Of a stretch of DNA of 62,749 nt, positions 31,236-40,121 are shown piece after piece. The stretch's first letter is position 1, and every line of letters begins with the position of its first letter. The notes beneath the pieces were generated by a model. The model had not been told where the DNA came from and made no database searches. It worked only from the letters and a program-made list of their open reading frames with translations. The stretch covers positions 1 through 62,749 of IMG/VR virus record IMGVR_UViG_3300042520_000420, one strand, 5' to 3'. The position numbers and the translations under genes are program-made. This DNA is from a virus.

Positions 31236-31321
31236 TTTGCTTTGACAATTGATTGATTTTGAGATCTATAGGTTTAGGATTTGACCATACTGATTGTGTG
31301 GGTATGAGTACTTGTGGCATA

Positions 31322-31399
31322 TGTGGACAATTCTGTGGGTAAAGCTGGGTGAAGTGTGTGGATATGTGGATACTGTGGATAACAATAACCTGTGGATAA
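31322..31399 (+). promoter_or_regulatory. DnaA-box cluster, putative replication origin
   Basis: Perfect TGTGGATAA (reverse of TTATCCACA) at 31374 and 31391; near matches at 31322 (TGTGGACAA), 31334 (TGTGGGTAA), 31357 (TGTGGATAT) and 31365 (TGTGGATAC), several 8-17 bp apart and all in one orientation. The rest of the 30905-31504 gap has no supportable gene. AT-rich sequence at 31185-31270 could unwind. Two transcription blocks diverge from here. Confidence 0.65.
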
Positions 31400-31403
31400 G
31401 TCA

Positions 31404-31432
31404 TTGACAGGGCATTGATGGGCGCTGATAAT
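31404..31432 (+). promoter_or_regulatory. Strong sigma70-type promoter for the virion block
   Basis: TTGACA (31404-31409), 17-bp spacer, GATAAT (31427-31432). The predicted leader of about 65 nt carries a small hairpin (CATGCA/TGCATG, 31449-31465) and then GTTTAAAC at 31495 between a weak AGGG site and the ATG at 31505. The promoter starts immediately after the last DnaA box, so DnaA binding could also affect it. Confidence 0.65.
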
Positions 31433-31504
31433 GCGAACAGTGCTGGTCATGCATACAGTGCATGGCTGGGATTATTGTCAATTGTATAAACAGGGTTTAA
31501 ACGC

Positions 31505-32128
31505 ATGAACAAGACTACCAAAGACGAGTACTTGGCGGCGCTGGAGCAAGCTAATCAGGATGATGAGGATTATCAAATTGAGGATGATCAATCGCTGGGT
31601 GAACTGAGCGTAGCGGAACGGTCTGCAATGAGGGCAGATCCACCTAGAGTGCGATTAGATGGTAAGCCTGTAGGGACTGAAGAGCGAAAGAGAATCCAGC
31701 CATTGACGGTAAGCCAAGTGGCTTTCGCCCAAGGGATCATCCAAGGGAAAACATACCGTCAAGCGTACAGGGACGCATACCCGAATGCTCAAGGGTCTGA
31801 TGCGTCAATCACCAGCAGTGCTTACAAGCTAAGTAAGGATCAACGCATTCAAGCAATGGTCACCGAGGCACTGGACGAGACCATCGAACACTTGGCAGAG
31901 GACAGAGCGCATACAGAACGGTATGTGATGAAGAGGTTGTTGGCACTAAGTAAACAGGGCAAGCAAGAGGGCTCCCAATTAAAAGCACTAGAACTACTTG
32001 GTAAGTCAGTGGGTATGTTCATCGACAAGGCAGAGACCAAGCCCGAGGTTGTCACTGCTGACCAACTCAAGCGTGAACTGTCGGGGCATCTCAAGCTACT
32101 GGTCTCCGACAAGCGCAAGACGGTTTAA
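31505..32128 (+). CDS. Terminase small subunit
   Basis: 207 aa. An acidic N-terminal extension (about 60 aa) precedes the family core: LTVSQVAFAQGIIQGKTYRQ, AYRDAYPNAQGSDASITSSAY, then KLSKDQRIQAMV, a helix-turn-helix-like DNA-recognition part, with helical oligomerisation sequence and LKALELLGKSVGMF after it. It recognises phage DNA and starts packaging with the large subunit. Its stop codon TAA lies inside a GTTTAAAC copy at 32123. It is separated from the large subunit by about 330 bp plus a small regulator gene. Confidence 0.75.
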   Translation: MNKTTKDEYLAALEQANQDDEDYQIEDDQSLGELSVAERSAMRADPPRVRLDGKPVGTEERKRIQPLTVSQVAFAQGIIQGKTYRQAYRDAYPNAQGSDASITSSAYKLSKDQRIQAMVTEALDETIEHLAEDRAHTERYVMKRLLALSKQGKQEGSQLKALELLGKSVGMFIDKAETKPEVVTADQLKRELSGHLKLLVSDKRKTV

Positions 32129-32463
32129 ACGTGGGCGGGGCATCGATGGGAACTATCACCGTGCTGACCCCACCGTACCCGCACCCCCCAGCATAGCCAG
32201 CGACCACCCGCCACCTGTATACGCTGTGCTCCACACCAACATATATGTACCCCCATCAAACACATACAACTGTCTCCATCCCCACTCCCCTCTTTTATGG
32301 GTTTGCAAAACTGAATGTGTGAATTAAAAGGGTGGGGGTATATATATTTTTGAGAAAGCTTGCTCATGTTTAAACGCTGTGGATAACTTGTGGATAACGT
32401 GTTGAGATCTAGGTGTTGCAATTGTTCGCACATACGTTTAAACTCAATGCAACGGAGGGCAGC
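32129..32463. other. Intergenic region: C-rich stretch, AT tract, two DnaA boxes
   Basis: No supportable gene. 32150-32290 is C-rich and very poor in G on the plus strand. An AT tract (TATATATATTTTT) lies at 32339-32351. GTTTAAAC copies at 32368 and 32436 are 68 bp apart, and two perfect TGTGGATAA boxes start at 32378 and 32389. A dyad (32415-32424 with 32445-32453) brackets the second palindrome directly before the ribosome site of the next gene. Confidence 0.6.
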
Positions 32464-32694
32464 ATGACTGAACGGCAGAGGTTGGTATTTGATTTTATTA
32501 AGGCTTACATCAAGATTCATGGGATTGCTCCATCCTATGAGGTAATTGCCAAGGGTTTAAACATGAAGTCCAGAGCCAACATGCACAGGATTGTCCAGAA
32601 GCTCAAAGATGAAGGTCATGTTGAGAAGAGGCCCAAGAAGTTCTATGGGATTAAGTTATTGGATAAGTCGGTAAGGGAGATGGCTGCTTTATGA
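32464..32694 (+). CDS. LexA-like winged-helix DNA-binding protein without protease domain
   Basis: 76 aa, ATG after GGAGGGCAGC. MTERQRLVFDFIKAYIKIHG, APSYEVIAKGLNMKSRANMH and VQKLKDEGHVEKRP follow the LexA N-terminal domain closely. The LexA cleavage site and Ser/Lys peptidase domain are absent. It is probably a phage transcription regulator acting on nearby dyads; it also contains a GTTTAAAC at 32555. Its stop overlaps the terminase start, so it is co-transcribed with packaging genes. Confidence 0.7.
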   Translation: MTERQRLVFDFIKAYIKIHGIAPSYEVIAKGLNMKSRANMHRIVQKLKDEGHVEKRPKKFYGIKLLDKSVREMAAL

Positions 32695-34187
32695 CTTTAC
32701 TGACAAGGGCAGAAATATCCCAATACTTGGCTGTAGTGGACTCAGTCCCTGAAGCTGAGAGGAATAAGATATTTGCCTTGTTGGAGATGGATAGGGTTGA
32801 GAGGTGCAGGGATTCTTATCTGTTCTTTGTTACCCAGATGTGGCCCGGGTTTATTTCGGGTAAGCACCATCAGATCATGGCAGATGCTTTTGAAAGGGTC
32901 GCTAATGGCGACCTAAAGAGATTGATCATTAATATGCCACCCAGACACACTAAGTCTGAGTTTGCCTCCTACCTGCTTCCTTCTTGGTTCTTGGGTAAGT
33001 TCCCTGAGAAGAAGATCATTCAGACTGCCCACACTGCGGAGTTAGCCGTTGGCTTTGGGCGTAAGGTCAGGAACCTTGTTTCTTCTGAGCATTATGGCAA
33101 GGTGTTTGACACTAAACTGTCCTCCGATTCAAAAGCAGCAGGCAGATGGAACACCCATGTGGGCGGGGATTACTTCGCTATTGGTGTTGGCGGTGCTGTG
33201 ACTGGTAAGGGTGCGGATCTCTTGATCATTGATGACCCGCATTCTGAGCAAGAAGCCAAACAAGGCAACCCTGCGGTGTTTGACAGTGTGTATGAGTGGT
33301 ACACATCCGGCCCTCGTCAGCGTCTACAGCCCGGAGGAGCCATCATTATTGTGATGACCCGCTGGTCTAAAAGAGATCTGACAGGGAAGATCATTAAAAA
33401 CTCGGAAAAAGATGGTGTAAACGACTGGGAAGTCATAGATTTCCCTGCAATCTTGCCCTCTGGAACCCCTTTATGGCCTGCTTTTTGGAAAAAAGAAGAG
33501 CTTGAGGCTCTAAAAGCTGAACTTCCAGTGGCTAAATGGGAGGCCCAGTACCAACAGAACCCCACATCCGAAGAAGGTGCGATTGTTAAGCGGGATCAAT
33601 GGCGAATCTGGGAGAAAGATGAAGCCCCACCTTGTGATTTTATCATCCAAAGCTGGGATACAGCCTTTGAGACCAACAACAGGGCAGATTATTCAGCCTG
33701 TACAACATGGGGAGTCTTTGAACATGCCGACTCCAAAGGAAATATTAAGACCAACATCATCCTTCTTGATGCGTTTAAACGTAGGATGGAGTTTCCTGAA
33801 CTCAAAAAGAAGGCATTTGAGATGTGGAAAGAGTGGGAGCCTGATACTCTGATTGTGGAGAAGCGAGCCGCTGGCGCTCCGCTTATTTATGAGATGAGGA
33901 AGATAGGAATTCCTGTTTCAGAGTATACGCCGCACAAAGGAAACGATAAGATAGCCCGTGTAAACGCAATCTCAGACCTGTTTGCTTCAGGAATTGTCTG
34001 GTGTCCAGACACCAGATGGGCAGATGAAGTCATGGAAGAAATGGCCTCCTTCCCCAACGGCGACCATGATGACTTGGTTGACTCCTCTTCTCAGGCTTTG
34101 ATGCAGTTTAGAAAAGGTGGTTTTGTCTCCATCGACACAGATGAAGAAGATGAGCCAATTTACCGCAGGCGAGTGGAATATTACTAA
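32691..34187 (+). CDS. Terminase large subunit
   Basis: 498 aa; ATG overlaps the upstream TGA. ATPase: MPPRHTKSE Walker A-like (about 82-90), LLIIDDPHSEQE Walker B (about 177-188), VMTRWSKRDLTG (about 219-230). Nuclease: QSWDTAFETNN with Asp at 323, LIVEKRAAG and a later NGDHDDLVD motif, as in RNase H-fold terminase nucleases. It cuts concatemeric DNA and pumps it into the prohead at the portal. The nearest family is the large subunit of the Terminase_6-C type; the packaging mode cannot be read from this sequence alone. Confidence 0.9.
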   Translation: MTLLTRAEISQYLAVVDSVPEAERNKIFALLEMDRVERCRDSYLFFVTQMWPGFISGKHHQIMADAFERVANGDLKRLIINMPPRHTKSEFASYLLPSWFLGKFPEKKIIQTAHTAELAVGFGRKVRNLVSSEHYGKVFDTKLSSDSKAAGRWNTHVGGDYFAIGVGGAVTGKGADLLIIDDPHSEQEAKQGNPAVFDSVYEWYTSGPRQRLQPGGAIIIVMTRWSKRDLTGKIIKNSEKDGVNDWEVIDFPAILPSGTPLWPAFWKKEELEALKAELPVAKWEAQYQQNPTSEEGAIVKRDQWRIWEKDEAPPCDFIIQSWDTAFETNNRADYSACTTWGVFEHADSKGNIKTNIILLDAFKRRMEFPELKKKAFEMWKEWEPDTLIVEKRAAGAPLIYEMRKIGIPVSEYTPHKGNDKIARVNAISDLFASGIVWCPDTRWADEVMEEMASFPNGDHDDLVDSSSQALMQFRKGGFVSIDTDEEDEPIYRRRVEYY

Positions 34188-34195
34188 GGAAGATC

Positions 34196-36586
34196 ATGGC
34201 AACCAATATGGACAAGAGTGTTTATCAGTCTCCCGCAGGAATTGCTGGGTTGGAAGAAGATCCTATTGAGATAGAGATTGAGGATCCTGAGTCTGTCTCT
34301 ATTAGCATGGGTGGGGTAGAGATCATCCTTGAGCCCGGCAAAGAATATGACGGCGATTTTGAGTCCAACCTTGCAGAAGTATTGGATGAGGGAGTCCTTG
34401 CGCAGATTGCCTCTGACCTGTGCGAGTTAGTGGATGCTGACGTTAATTCCCGCAAAGACTGGGCAGAAACCTTTGTCAAAGGCTTGGAAGTGCTGGGTCT
34501 ACAGTATGAAGAGCGCACCCAGCCTTGGAATGGAGCCTGTGGCGTTTATTCAACAATCCTGACAGAAGCTGCCATTCGATTCCAATCAGAGTCCATTATG
34601 GAGACCTTCCCAGCACAAGGCCCAGTAAAGACTCAGATTATTGGCGCAGTTACCAAGATGAAAGAAGAGGCGGCAGAGCGGGTTCGCACTGACATGAACT
34701 ACCGCCTGACCGAGCAAATGCCGGAATACCGCCCAGAACATGAGCGTCTTTTGTATTCTCTTGGATTGGCGGGAGCAGCCTTTAAGAAGGTTTACTATGA
34801 CCCCGCACTTGGTCGGGAGGTGTCAATGTTCATCCCAGCCGAGGATGTCATTGTTCCTTATGGAGCTTCAAATCTGAACAACGCAGAACGTGTTACACAT
34901 GTGATGCGAAAGACAGAGAATGAGATTAAAAAGCTACAGGTAGCAGGCTTTTACAGAGATATTGAGCTTGGCGAGCCAGTCAACATTCTTTCTGATATTG
35001 AAAAGAAAAAGGCAGAACAGCAAGGTTACAAAACCACAGATGACAACCGCTATCAAATCTTTGAAATCCACACAGAACTGGATATTGAAGGCATGGAAGA
35101 TGTTGACGAGGACGGAGAGCCAAGTGGAATCGCCCTGCCTTATGTGGTCACAATTGACCGTGGAACCAATGAGGTTCTGTCTATTTACCGCAACTACAAC
35201 GCAGATGATGATAAAAAACTCAAACGTCAACATTTTGTGGATTACTGCTATGTACCCGGCTTTGGCTTCTACGGCTTAGGTTTAATCCATATTATTGGCG
35301 GGTATGCCCGTGCTGGCACTGCCCTGATTCGTCAATTGGTGGACGCAGGAACTCTTTCTAACCTGCCCGGAGGTCTTAAGTCCCGTGGTATGAGGGTTAA
35401 AGGGGATGACACCCCAATCGCCCCCGGAGAGTTCAGGGATGTGGATGTTCCGTCAGGAACCATCAAAGACAACGTAATGACGTTGCCCTACAAAGAACCC
35501 AGCGCTACATTGCTGACACTGCTCAACCAGATAACTGAAGAAGGCAGACGCTTAGGATCTATCGGGGAAATGAAGATATCTGACATGAGTGCAAATGCAC
35601 CTGTCGGGACAACTCTAGCCCTGTTAGAGCGCCAGCTCAAAACCATGAGTGCTGTACAGGCCCGTGTACATAACTCCATGAAACAGGAGTTTAAACTGCT
35701 CAAGAACATCATCAGGGACTATGCTCCAGATGATTATGAATACGACCCAGAAAGCGGAAATCGCCAAGCAAAGCAGGCAGATTACGACATTGTTGAGGTT
35801 ATCCCTGTCAGCGATCCCAATAGCTCCACAATGGCTCAAAGGATCATGCAGTACCAAGCTGTTATTCAGTTGGCAAGCCAAGCCCCGCAAATCTATGACT
35901 TGCCAAACTTGCACCGCCAAATGATTGAGGTTCTGGGCGTTCGCAATGCTGATAAGTTAATACCCACTTCGGACGATCAAACACCCAAAGATCCTGTTAG
36001 CGAAAACATGGCATTCCTTAATGGGAAGCCAACAAAAGCGTTTATCTACCAAGACCACGATGCTCACATCATGGCGCACCAATCGTTTATGCAGGATCCA
36101 ATGATTGCGGCGACCATTGGTCAAAACCCAATGGCGCAAAAGATTCAAGCATCGGCTATGGCTCACATTGCAGAACACTTGGCGTTTAAATACCGCAAGA
36201 ACGTGGAAGAACAGATTGGCGTTCCAATCCCTGCGCCAGATTCAAAATTGCCAGAAGATGTCGAAGTCGAGTTGTCTCGCTTGGTTGCCCAAGGAGCCGC
36301 ACAGCTTTTACAGGCAAATCAAGCCCAAGCCCAACAGGCTCAGGCTCAACAGCAAGCTCAAGACCCCCTTATCCAAATGCAACAAGCAGAACTACAAATC
36401 AAGCAGGCAGATGTGCAGCGCAAGGCTCAGAAAGACCAGACAGATGCGCAGATTGCGCAAGCCAAGCTACAGCTTGAGGAGCAAAGGCTGCAAGGAACTC
36501 AGCAGATTGAGCAGCAACGAATCCAGTCTCAGGAAAAGCAGGCAAACCAAAAAGTGCAAGTTGATTTGTTTAAACGGAAACAATGA
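34196..36586 (+). CDS. Portal protein
   Basis: 796 aa, ATG after AAGGAAGATC. A long acidic N-terminus precedes a conserved region with WNGACGVYSTILTEAAIRFQ, YRPEHERLLYSLGLAGAAFK and PGFGFYGLGLIHIIGGYAR, which are familiar podovirus-like portal blocks. The final 95 residues are a Gln-rich coiled coil (AQQAQAQQQAQDPLIQMQQA). It forms the dodecameric DNA gate at the capsid vertex. Position between terminase and scaffold fits. Confidence 0.85.
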   Translation: MATNMDKSVYQSPAGIAGLEEDPIEIEIEDPESVSISMGGVEIILEPGKEYDGDFESNLAEVLDEGVLAQIASDLCELVDADVNSRKDWAETFVKGLEVLGLQYEERTQPWNGACGVYSTILTEAAIRFQSESIMETFPAQGPVKTQIIGAVTKMKEEAAERVRTDMNYRLTEQMPEYRPEHERLLYSLGLAGAAFKKVYYDPALGREVSMFIPAEDVIVPYGASNLNNAERVTHVMRKTENEIKKLQVAGFYRDIELGEPVNILSDIEKKKAEQQGYKTTDDNRYQIFEIHTELDIEGMEDVDEDGEPSGIALPYVVTIDRGTNEVLSIYRNYNADDDKKLKRQHFVDYCYVPGFGFYGLGLIHIIGGYARAGTALIRQLVDAGTLSNLPGGLKSRGMRVKGDDTPIAPGEFRDVDVPSGTIKDNVMTLPYKEPSATLLTLLNQITEEGRRLGSIGEMKISDMSANAPVGTTLALLERQLKTMSAVQARVHNSMKQEFKLLKNIIRDYAPDDYEYDPESGNRQAKQADYDIVEVIPVSDPNSSTMAQRIMQYQAVIQLASQAPQIYDLPNLHRQMIEVLGVRNADKLIPTSDDQTPKDPVSENMAFLNGKPTKAFIYQDHDAHIMAHQSFMQDPMIAATIGQNPMAQKIQASAMAHIAEHLAFKYRKNVEEQIGVPIPAPDSKLPEDVEVELSRLVAQGAAQLLQANQAQAQQAQAQQQAQDPLIQMQQAELQIKQADVQRKAQKDQTDAQIAQAKLQLEEQRLQGTQQIEQQRIQSQEKQANQKVQVDLFKRKQ

Positions 36587-36777
36587 TGAACGAATTGGAA
36601 TATGTTTTAAAACAATTGAAGGAACGAGGCGAAATTGTTTCTGAAAGGATTGGTACGGGCGGAGCTAAAGACTACGCCGAGTATCGAGAGCTGTGCGGGC
36701 AAATTCAGGGTCTACTGTTTGCACAGTCCGTTGTAGTTGACCTTGTTCGAAAAATGGAGAGATACGAAGATGACTGA
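36583..36777 (+). CDS. Small phage protein in head operon
   Basis: 64 aa, ATGATG start overlapping the portal stop. Helical: NELEYVLKQLKERGEIVSER, YRELCGQIQGLLFAQSVVVD. Similar short proteins sit after portal genes in related podovirus-like genomes. Function unknown. Confidence 0.6.
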   Translation: MMNELEYVLKQLKERGEIVSERIGTGGAKDYAEYRELCGQIQGLLFAQSVVVDLVRKMERYEDD

Positions 36778-37168
36778 ATTCGATATTCAGGCGGTAGATC
36801 TGTCGGGTATTTTGAATACCTCGGCGGAGGAAAAGGCAAAACAAGTGCCAGATCCAGCAACCTTTTACCTCTTATGTGTTTTACCAGAGGTAGAAGAAGA
36901 GTATGAAAGCGGTCTTGCAAAGGCTGGGCAAACCATGCATTACGAAGAAATACTGTCGCCAGTGTTGTTCGTTGTGAAAATGGGGCCTGATGCGTTTAAA
37001 GACACCAAGCGGTTTCCGTCTGGGCCTTCATGCAAAACTGGGGATTTCGTCCTTGTCCGACCCAATACTGGGACTCGGATCAAGATTCATGGCAAAGAAT
37101 TTCGCCTGATCAACGATGACAGCGTAGAAGCTGTTGTTCAAGATCCTCGTGGAATAACCCGTGCGTAA
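36770..37168 (+). CDS. GroES-like co-chaperonin
   Basis: 132 aa from ATG 36770 (GGAGAG upstream). The C-terminal half follows Cpn10: an open region near AKAGQTMHYEEI, VLFVVKMGPDAF, then KTGDFVLVRPNTGTRIKIHG and KEFRLINDDSVEAVV, matching the GroES strands (kvGD-V ... G-x-x-v-x-x-x-G-k-e-y-x-i-v-x-x-d-D-I-x-a-v-v). Lying between portal and scaffold, it may act like T4 gp31, giving host GroEL a cap suited to folding the capsid protein. N-terminal 35 residues are extra. Confidence 0.6.
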   Translation: MTEFDIQAVDLSGILNTSAEEKAKQVPDPATFYLLCVLPEVEEEYESGLAKAGQTMHYEEILSPVLFVVKMGPDAFKDTKRFPSGPSCKTGDFVLVRPNTGTRIKIHGKEFRLINDDSVEAVVQDPRGITRA

Positions 37169-37179
37169 GGGAAAAAATC

Positions 37180-38133
37180 ATGTCCGATAACGAGAAAACT
37201 GAATTTGAATTTCAGGACTCTGAGATTGAGCAGCCAAAACGTGGGCTTCTTATGACCGAACCAGAGCCGGAAATTGAAATTGTTGATGACACGCCTGAAG
37301 ATGATCGTGGGCGAACCCCCATGACATCACCTCCTCAAGAGCCAACCGATGAGGAATTGGAGTCATATTCAAAGCGAGACCGCAACAAAATTCGTGAATT
37401 TACTAAGGGTTATCACGAAGAACGCAGAGCAAAAGAGGCAGCTCTTAGAGAAAAGGAAGAGGCTATTCGCATAGCCCAAACCGTTTTTGAAGAGAATAAG
37501 CGCCTCAAAGGCACTGTAAACACCAGTCAATCTGCTCTATTAGAGCAGGCTAAAAAAGTGGTTGCACAAGAGTTGGAAGAGGCTCGGCGCAAATACAAGT
37601 CAGCCTATGAATCAGGGGACTCCGATGCTTTAGTCCAAGCTCAGGAAGAAATGACCACGGCTAAGATGAAGGTGGAGCGTGTAAACAATTTTAAGCCAGC
37701 CCCTTTACAGGAGCAGGAAAATGTTGTACAAACCAAGCACCTGCAAGCAGAACCCGCTCCAGATCCTAAAGCTGAGAATTGGCGAAAACAAAATTCTTGG
37801 TGGGGATCGGATAAGGAAATGACCAGTTTTGCGCTTGGAGTGCATGACAAGCTGGTTAATGACGAGGGTGTTGATCCTCAAAGTGACGATTACTATTTGC
37901 GCTTAAATGGTAGGTTACGCCAAGTATTCCCAGATAAGTTTGAGTCTGGTGAATCCGATGATTCGAAATCTCATCGCCCTAAATCAAGCGTTGTTGCTTC
38001 TGCAAGCAGAAGTGTTGCGCCCAGAAAAATCACACTTTCCCAGTCAGAAGTCAACATTGCCAAGCGGCTTGGAGTTCCATTGGAACAATATGCTCGTGAG
38101 GTAGCGGTTTTAAGGAGAAATCAAAATGGATGA
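37180..38133 (+). CDS. Scaffolding protein
   Basis: 317 aa. Acidic N-terminus, a long coiled coil (about 60-170: REFTKGYHEERRAKEAALRE, KKVVAQELEEARRKYKSAYE) and a compact C-terminus (NSWWGSDKEMTSFALGVHDK, DDYYLRLNGRLRQVFPDKF). High charge, helical content and position before the capsid genes are typical of podovirus scaffold proteins that guide prohead assembly and then leave. Confidence 0.75.
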   Translation: MSDNEKTEFEFQDSEIEQPKRGLLMTEPEPEIEIVDDTPEDDRGRTPMTSPPQEPTDEELESYSKRDRNKIREFTKGYHEERRAKEAALREKEEAIRIAQTVFEENKRLKGTVNTSQSALLEQAKKVVAQELEEARRKYKSAYESGDSDALVQAQEEMTTAKMKVERVNNFKPAPLQEQENVVQTKHLQAEPAPDPKAENWRKQNSWWGSDKEMTSFALGVHDKLVNDEGVDPQSDDYYLRLNGRLRQVFPDKFESGESDDSKSHRPKSSVVASASRSVAPRKITLSQSEVNIAKRLGVPLEQYAREVAVLRRNQNG

Positions 38134-38578
38134 TCAAAAACGTGAAAAAAGATCTGTAGAGTCCCGTGAAGCAGAGATGCGCCCCAAACGTTGGATGCCG
38201 CCTCAATTGCTACCTGAACCTGAAAAGGAAGATGGTTGGGATTTCCGTTGGATTCGTATTTCCATGTTAGGAAAAGATGATCCAGTAAATGCTTCTACGA
38301 AATTCCGTGAGGGTTGGGAGCCTGTGAAGGCCATCACCCAACCAAAACTCCGCATGTTAAATAACCCTAACGGGCGTTTTCCAGACGGAATTGAAATTGG
38401 TGGATTGCTTCTTTGCAAAACCCCTGTTGAGTTCACCCGTGACCGTGATGCGTACTTCCAAGAACAGGCAAGAGCGCAGATGGAATCAGTGGACAACAAC
38501 TTTATGCGTGAAAGTGACGCAAGAATGCCTCTTTTCAGTGAGCGGCGTTCTAAGGTCTCATTTGGTAAATCAATCTAA
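38126..38578 (+). CDS. Conserved head-operon protein
   Basis: 150 aa; overlaps the scaffold end by 8 nt. Contains PKRWMPPQLLPEPEKEDGWD, FRWIRISMLGKDDPVNASTK, FREGWEPV and FPDGIEIGGLLLCKTP. I recall this pattern in head-gene clusters of related phages. Possibly a minor head or assembly protein; no enzymatic motif. Confidence 0.6.
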   Translation: MDDQKREKRSVESREAEMRPKRWMPPQLLPEPEKEDGWDFRWIRISMLGKDDPVNASTKFREGWEPVKAITQPKLRMLNNPNGRFPDGIEIGGLLLCKTPVEFTRDRDAYFQEQARAQMESVDNNFMRESDARMPLFSERRSKVSFGKSI

Positions 38579-38594
38579 CTTTGGAGCTTAAAAC

Positions 38595-39191
38595 ATGGCT
38601 TACCCCACTGTCTCAGCACCCTACGGTCTAAAGCCTATCAATTCAATTGATGGCAAGCCCTATGCAGGTGCTTTTCGGCAGATTCCCGTTGCAGCCGCAT
38701 TTGGCACTGCTATCTTCTTTGGAGATACAGTACAAATCGACAGCAATGGCTATCTGATTAAATCAACTTCTACCAATGCTGGCACTATTGTTGGCGTTTG
38801 CGTAGGCGGCTCGTATGTCAACTCCAGCGGTCAAACCGTTGAGGGTCAGTACATTCCTGCATCCGTATCAACTACAACCAACTATGCTTATGCGTATGTT
38901 GTAGATGACCAACAAGCCTTGTTCAAAGTAGCCGTTGTTACCTCTGGTACAACTATGGGTACTGCGGCTCGTGCTGATGTTGGCTCTAACGTGGCATTGG
39001 TTCTGAACGCTGGTAGCACTACCACCGGCAATTCAGCCTTTGCTGTAACTTTAACGGGTGCTGGTACTACTGCCACTATCCCAATCCGTGTGATCGATGT
39101 TGTGCCTGAAACCGCTACTGCGGCAGATGCTTTCACCGAGCTGTTGGTGAAAATCAACGCACACCAGTACAACAACACCACTGGTGTTTAA
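38595..39191 (+). CDS. Capsid decoration-type structural protein
   Basis: 198 aa, starts MAYPTVSAPYGLKPINSIDG with FRQIPVAAAFGTAIFFGDTV. Thr/Ala/Val-rich beta protein without charged clusters, no signal. The YGLKP-(I/V)-N N-terminus is shared by structural proteins beside major capsid genes in many uncultured phages. Likely stabilises the capsid surface. Confidence 0.65.
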   Translation: MAYPTVSAPYGLKPINSIDGKPYAGAFRQIPVAAAFGTAIFFGDTVQIDSNGYLIKSTSTNAGTIVGVCVGGSYVNSSGQTVEGQYIPASVSTTTNYAYAYVVDDQQALFKVAVVTSGTTMGTAARADVGSNVALVLNAGSTTTGNSAFAVTLTGAGTTATIPIRVIDVVPETATAADAFTELLVKINAHQYNNTTGV

Positions 39192-39201
39192 GGAGTAAGA
39201 A

Positions 39202-40113
39202 ATGGCAATTTCTCGTGCGCAACTACTGAAAGAACTGCTTCCCGGTTTGAACGCTTTGTTTGGCTTGGAATACAAGACTTACGGCGAGCAACACAAAGAG
39301 ATCTACGAAACCGAGACCTCAGAGCGTTCTTTTGAAGAAGAAACCAAGCTGTCAGGCTTTTCTGCTGCACCCGTCAAGAACGAAGGCTCCGCCATCGCTT
39401 ATGACAATGCACAAGAAGCATGGACTGCTCGTTACAACCACGAAACCATCGCAATGGGCTTCTCCATCACTGAAGAAGCTGTGGAAGACAATCTGTATGA
39501 CAGCTTGTCCAGCCGCTATACCAAAGCATTGGCTCGTGCGATGTCTTACACCAAGCAGGTCAAGGCCGCTTTTGTGTTGAACAATGCGTTCACCACTACA
39601 GTGACCTACGGTGACGGCGTTACCTTGTGTAGCACCGCCCACCCCCTGATCTCTGGTGGCACAAACAGCAACCGCCCAACTACTGGCGCTGACTTGAATG
39701 AAACTTCGTTGGAAAACGCTGTCATTCAAATCGCAGGCTGGACAGATGAGCGTGGCTTGCTGATTGCTGCCAAGCCTAAGAAATTGGTTGTGCCTCCCGC
39801 ACTCCAGTTCGTTGCTACTCGTTTGTTGGAAACCGAACTCCGTGTCGGAACAGCTGACAACGACATCAACGCCATTAAGAACAACGGCTCCATCCCCGGC
39901 GGATACACTGTCAATAACTATTTGACAGACACAAACGCTTGGTTCTTGTTGACTGACGTTCCTAACGGTCTGAAGCACTTCATCCGTACCCCCATGTCTA
40001 CCGGCATGGACGGCGACTTTGATACCGGCAACGTCCGTTACAAAGCCCGTGAGCGTTATAGCTTCGGCGTATCTGATCCTTTGGGCATTTTCGGGTCTCC
40101 CGGATCGTCCTAA
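39202..40113 (+). CDS. Major capsid protein (Mu gpT-like, HK97 fold)
   Basis: 303 aa, ATG after AAGGAGTAAGA. It starts MAISRAQLLKELLPGLNALF and has TKLSGFSAAPVKNEGSAIAY, ITEEAVEDNLYDSL, FVLNNAF and LCSTAHPLISGGTNSN, the run of motifs typical of the Mu gpT-like head subunit family. The codon pattern (GCC, AAG, TCC, CGT) looks more biased than its neighbours, as expected for a highly expressed gene. A strong terminator follows. Confidence 0.85.
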   Translation: MAISRAQLLKELLPGLNALFGLEYKTYGEQHKEIYETETSERSFEEETKLSGFSAAPVKNEGSAIAYDNAQEAWTARYNHETIAMGFSITEEAVEDNLYDSLSSRYTKALARAMSYTKQVKAAFVLNNAFTTTVTYGDGVTLCSTAHPLISGGTNSNRPTTGADLNETSLENAVIQIAGWTDERGLLIAAKPKKLVVPPALQFVATRLLETELRVGTADNDINAIKNNGSIPGGYTVNNYLTDTNAWFLLTDVPNGLKHFIRTPMSTGMDGDFDTGNVRYKARERYSFGVSDPLGIFGSPGSS

Positions 40114-40121
40114 GCAGCAGA

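Noticed and set aside
31216-31404. 62-aa reading frame on the minus strand in the divergent gap
   Set aside because: It covers the DnaA boxes, is low-complexity, and has no ribosome site or resemblance to a protein.
32464-32694. Lysogeny repressor
   Set aside because: No integrase, excisionase, Cro partner or attachment site was found, and the repressor cleavage domain is absent.
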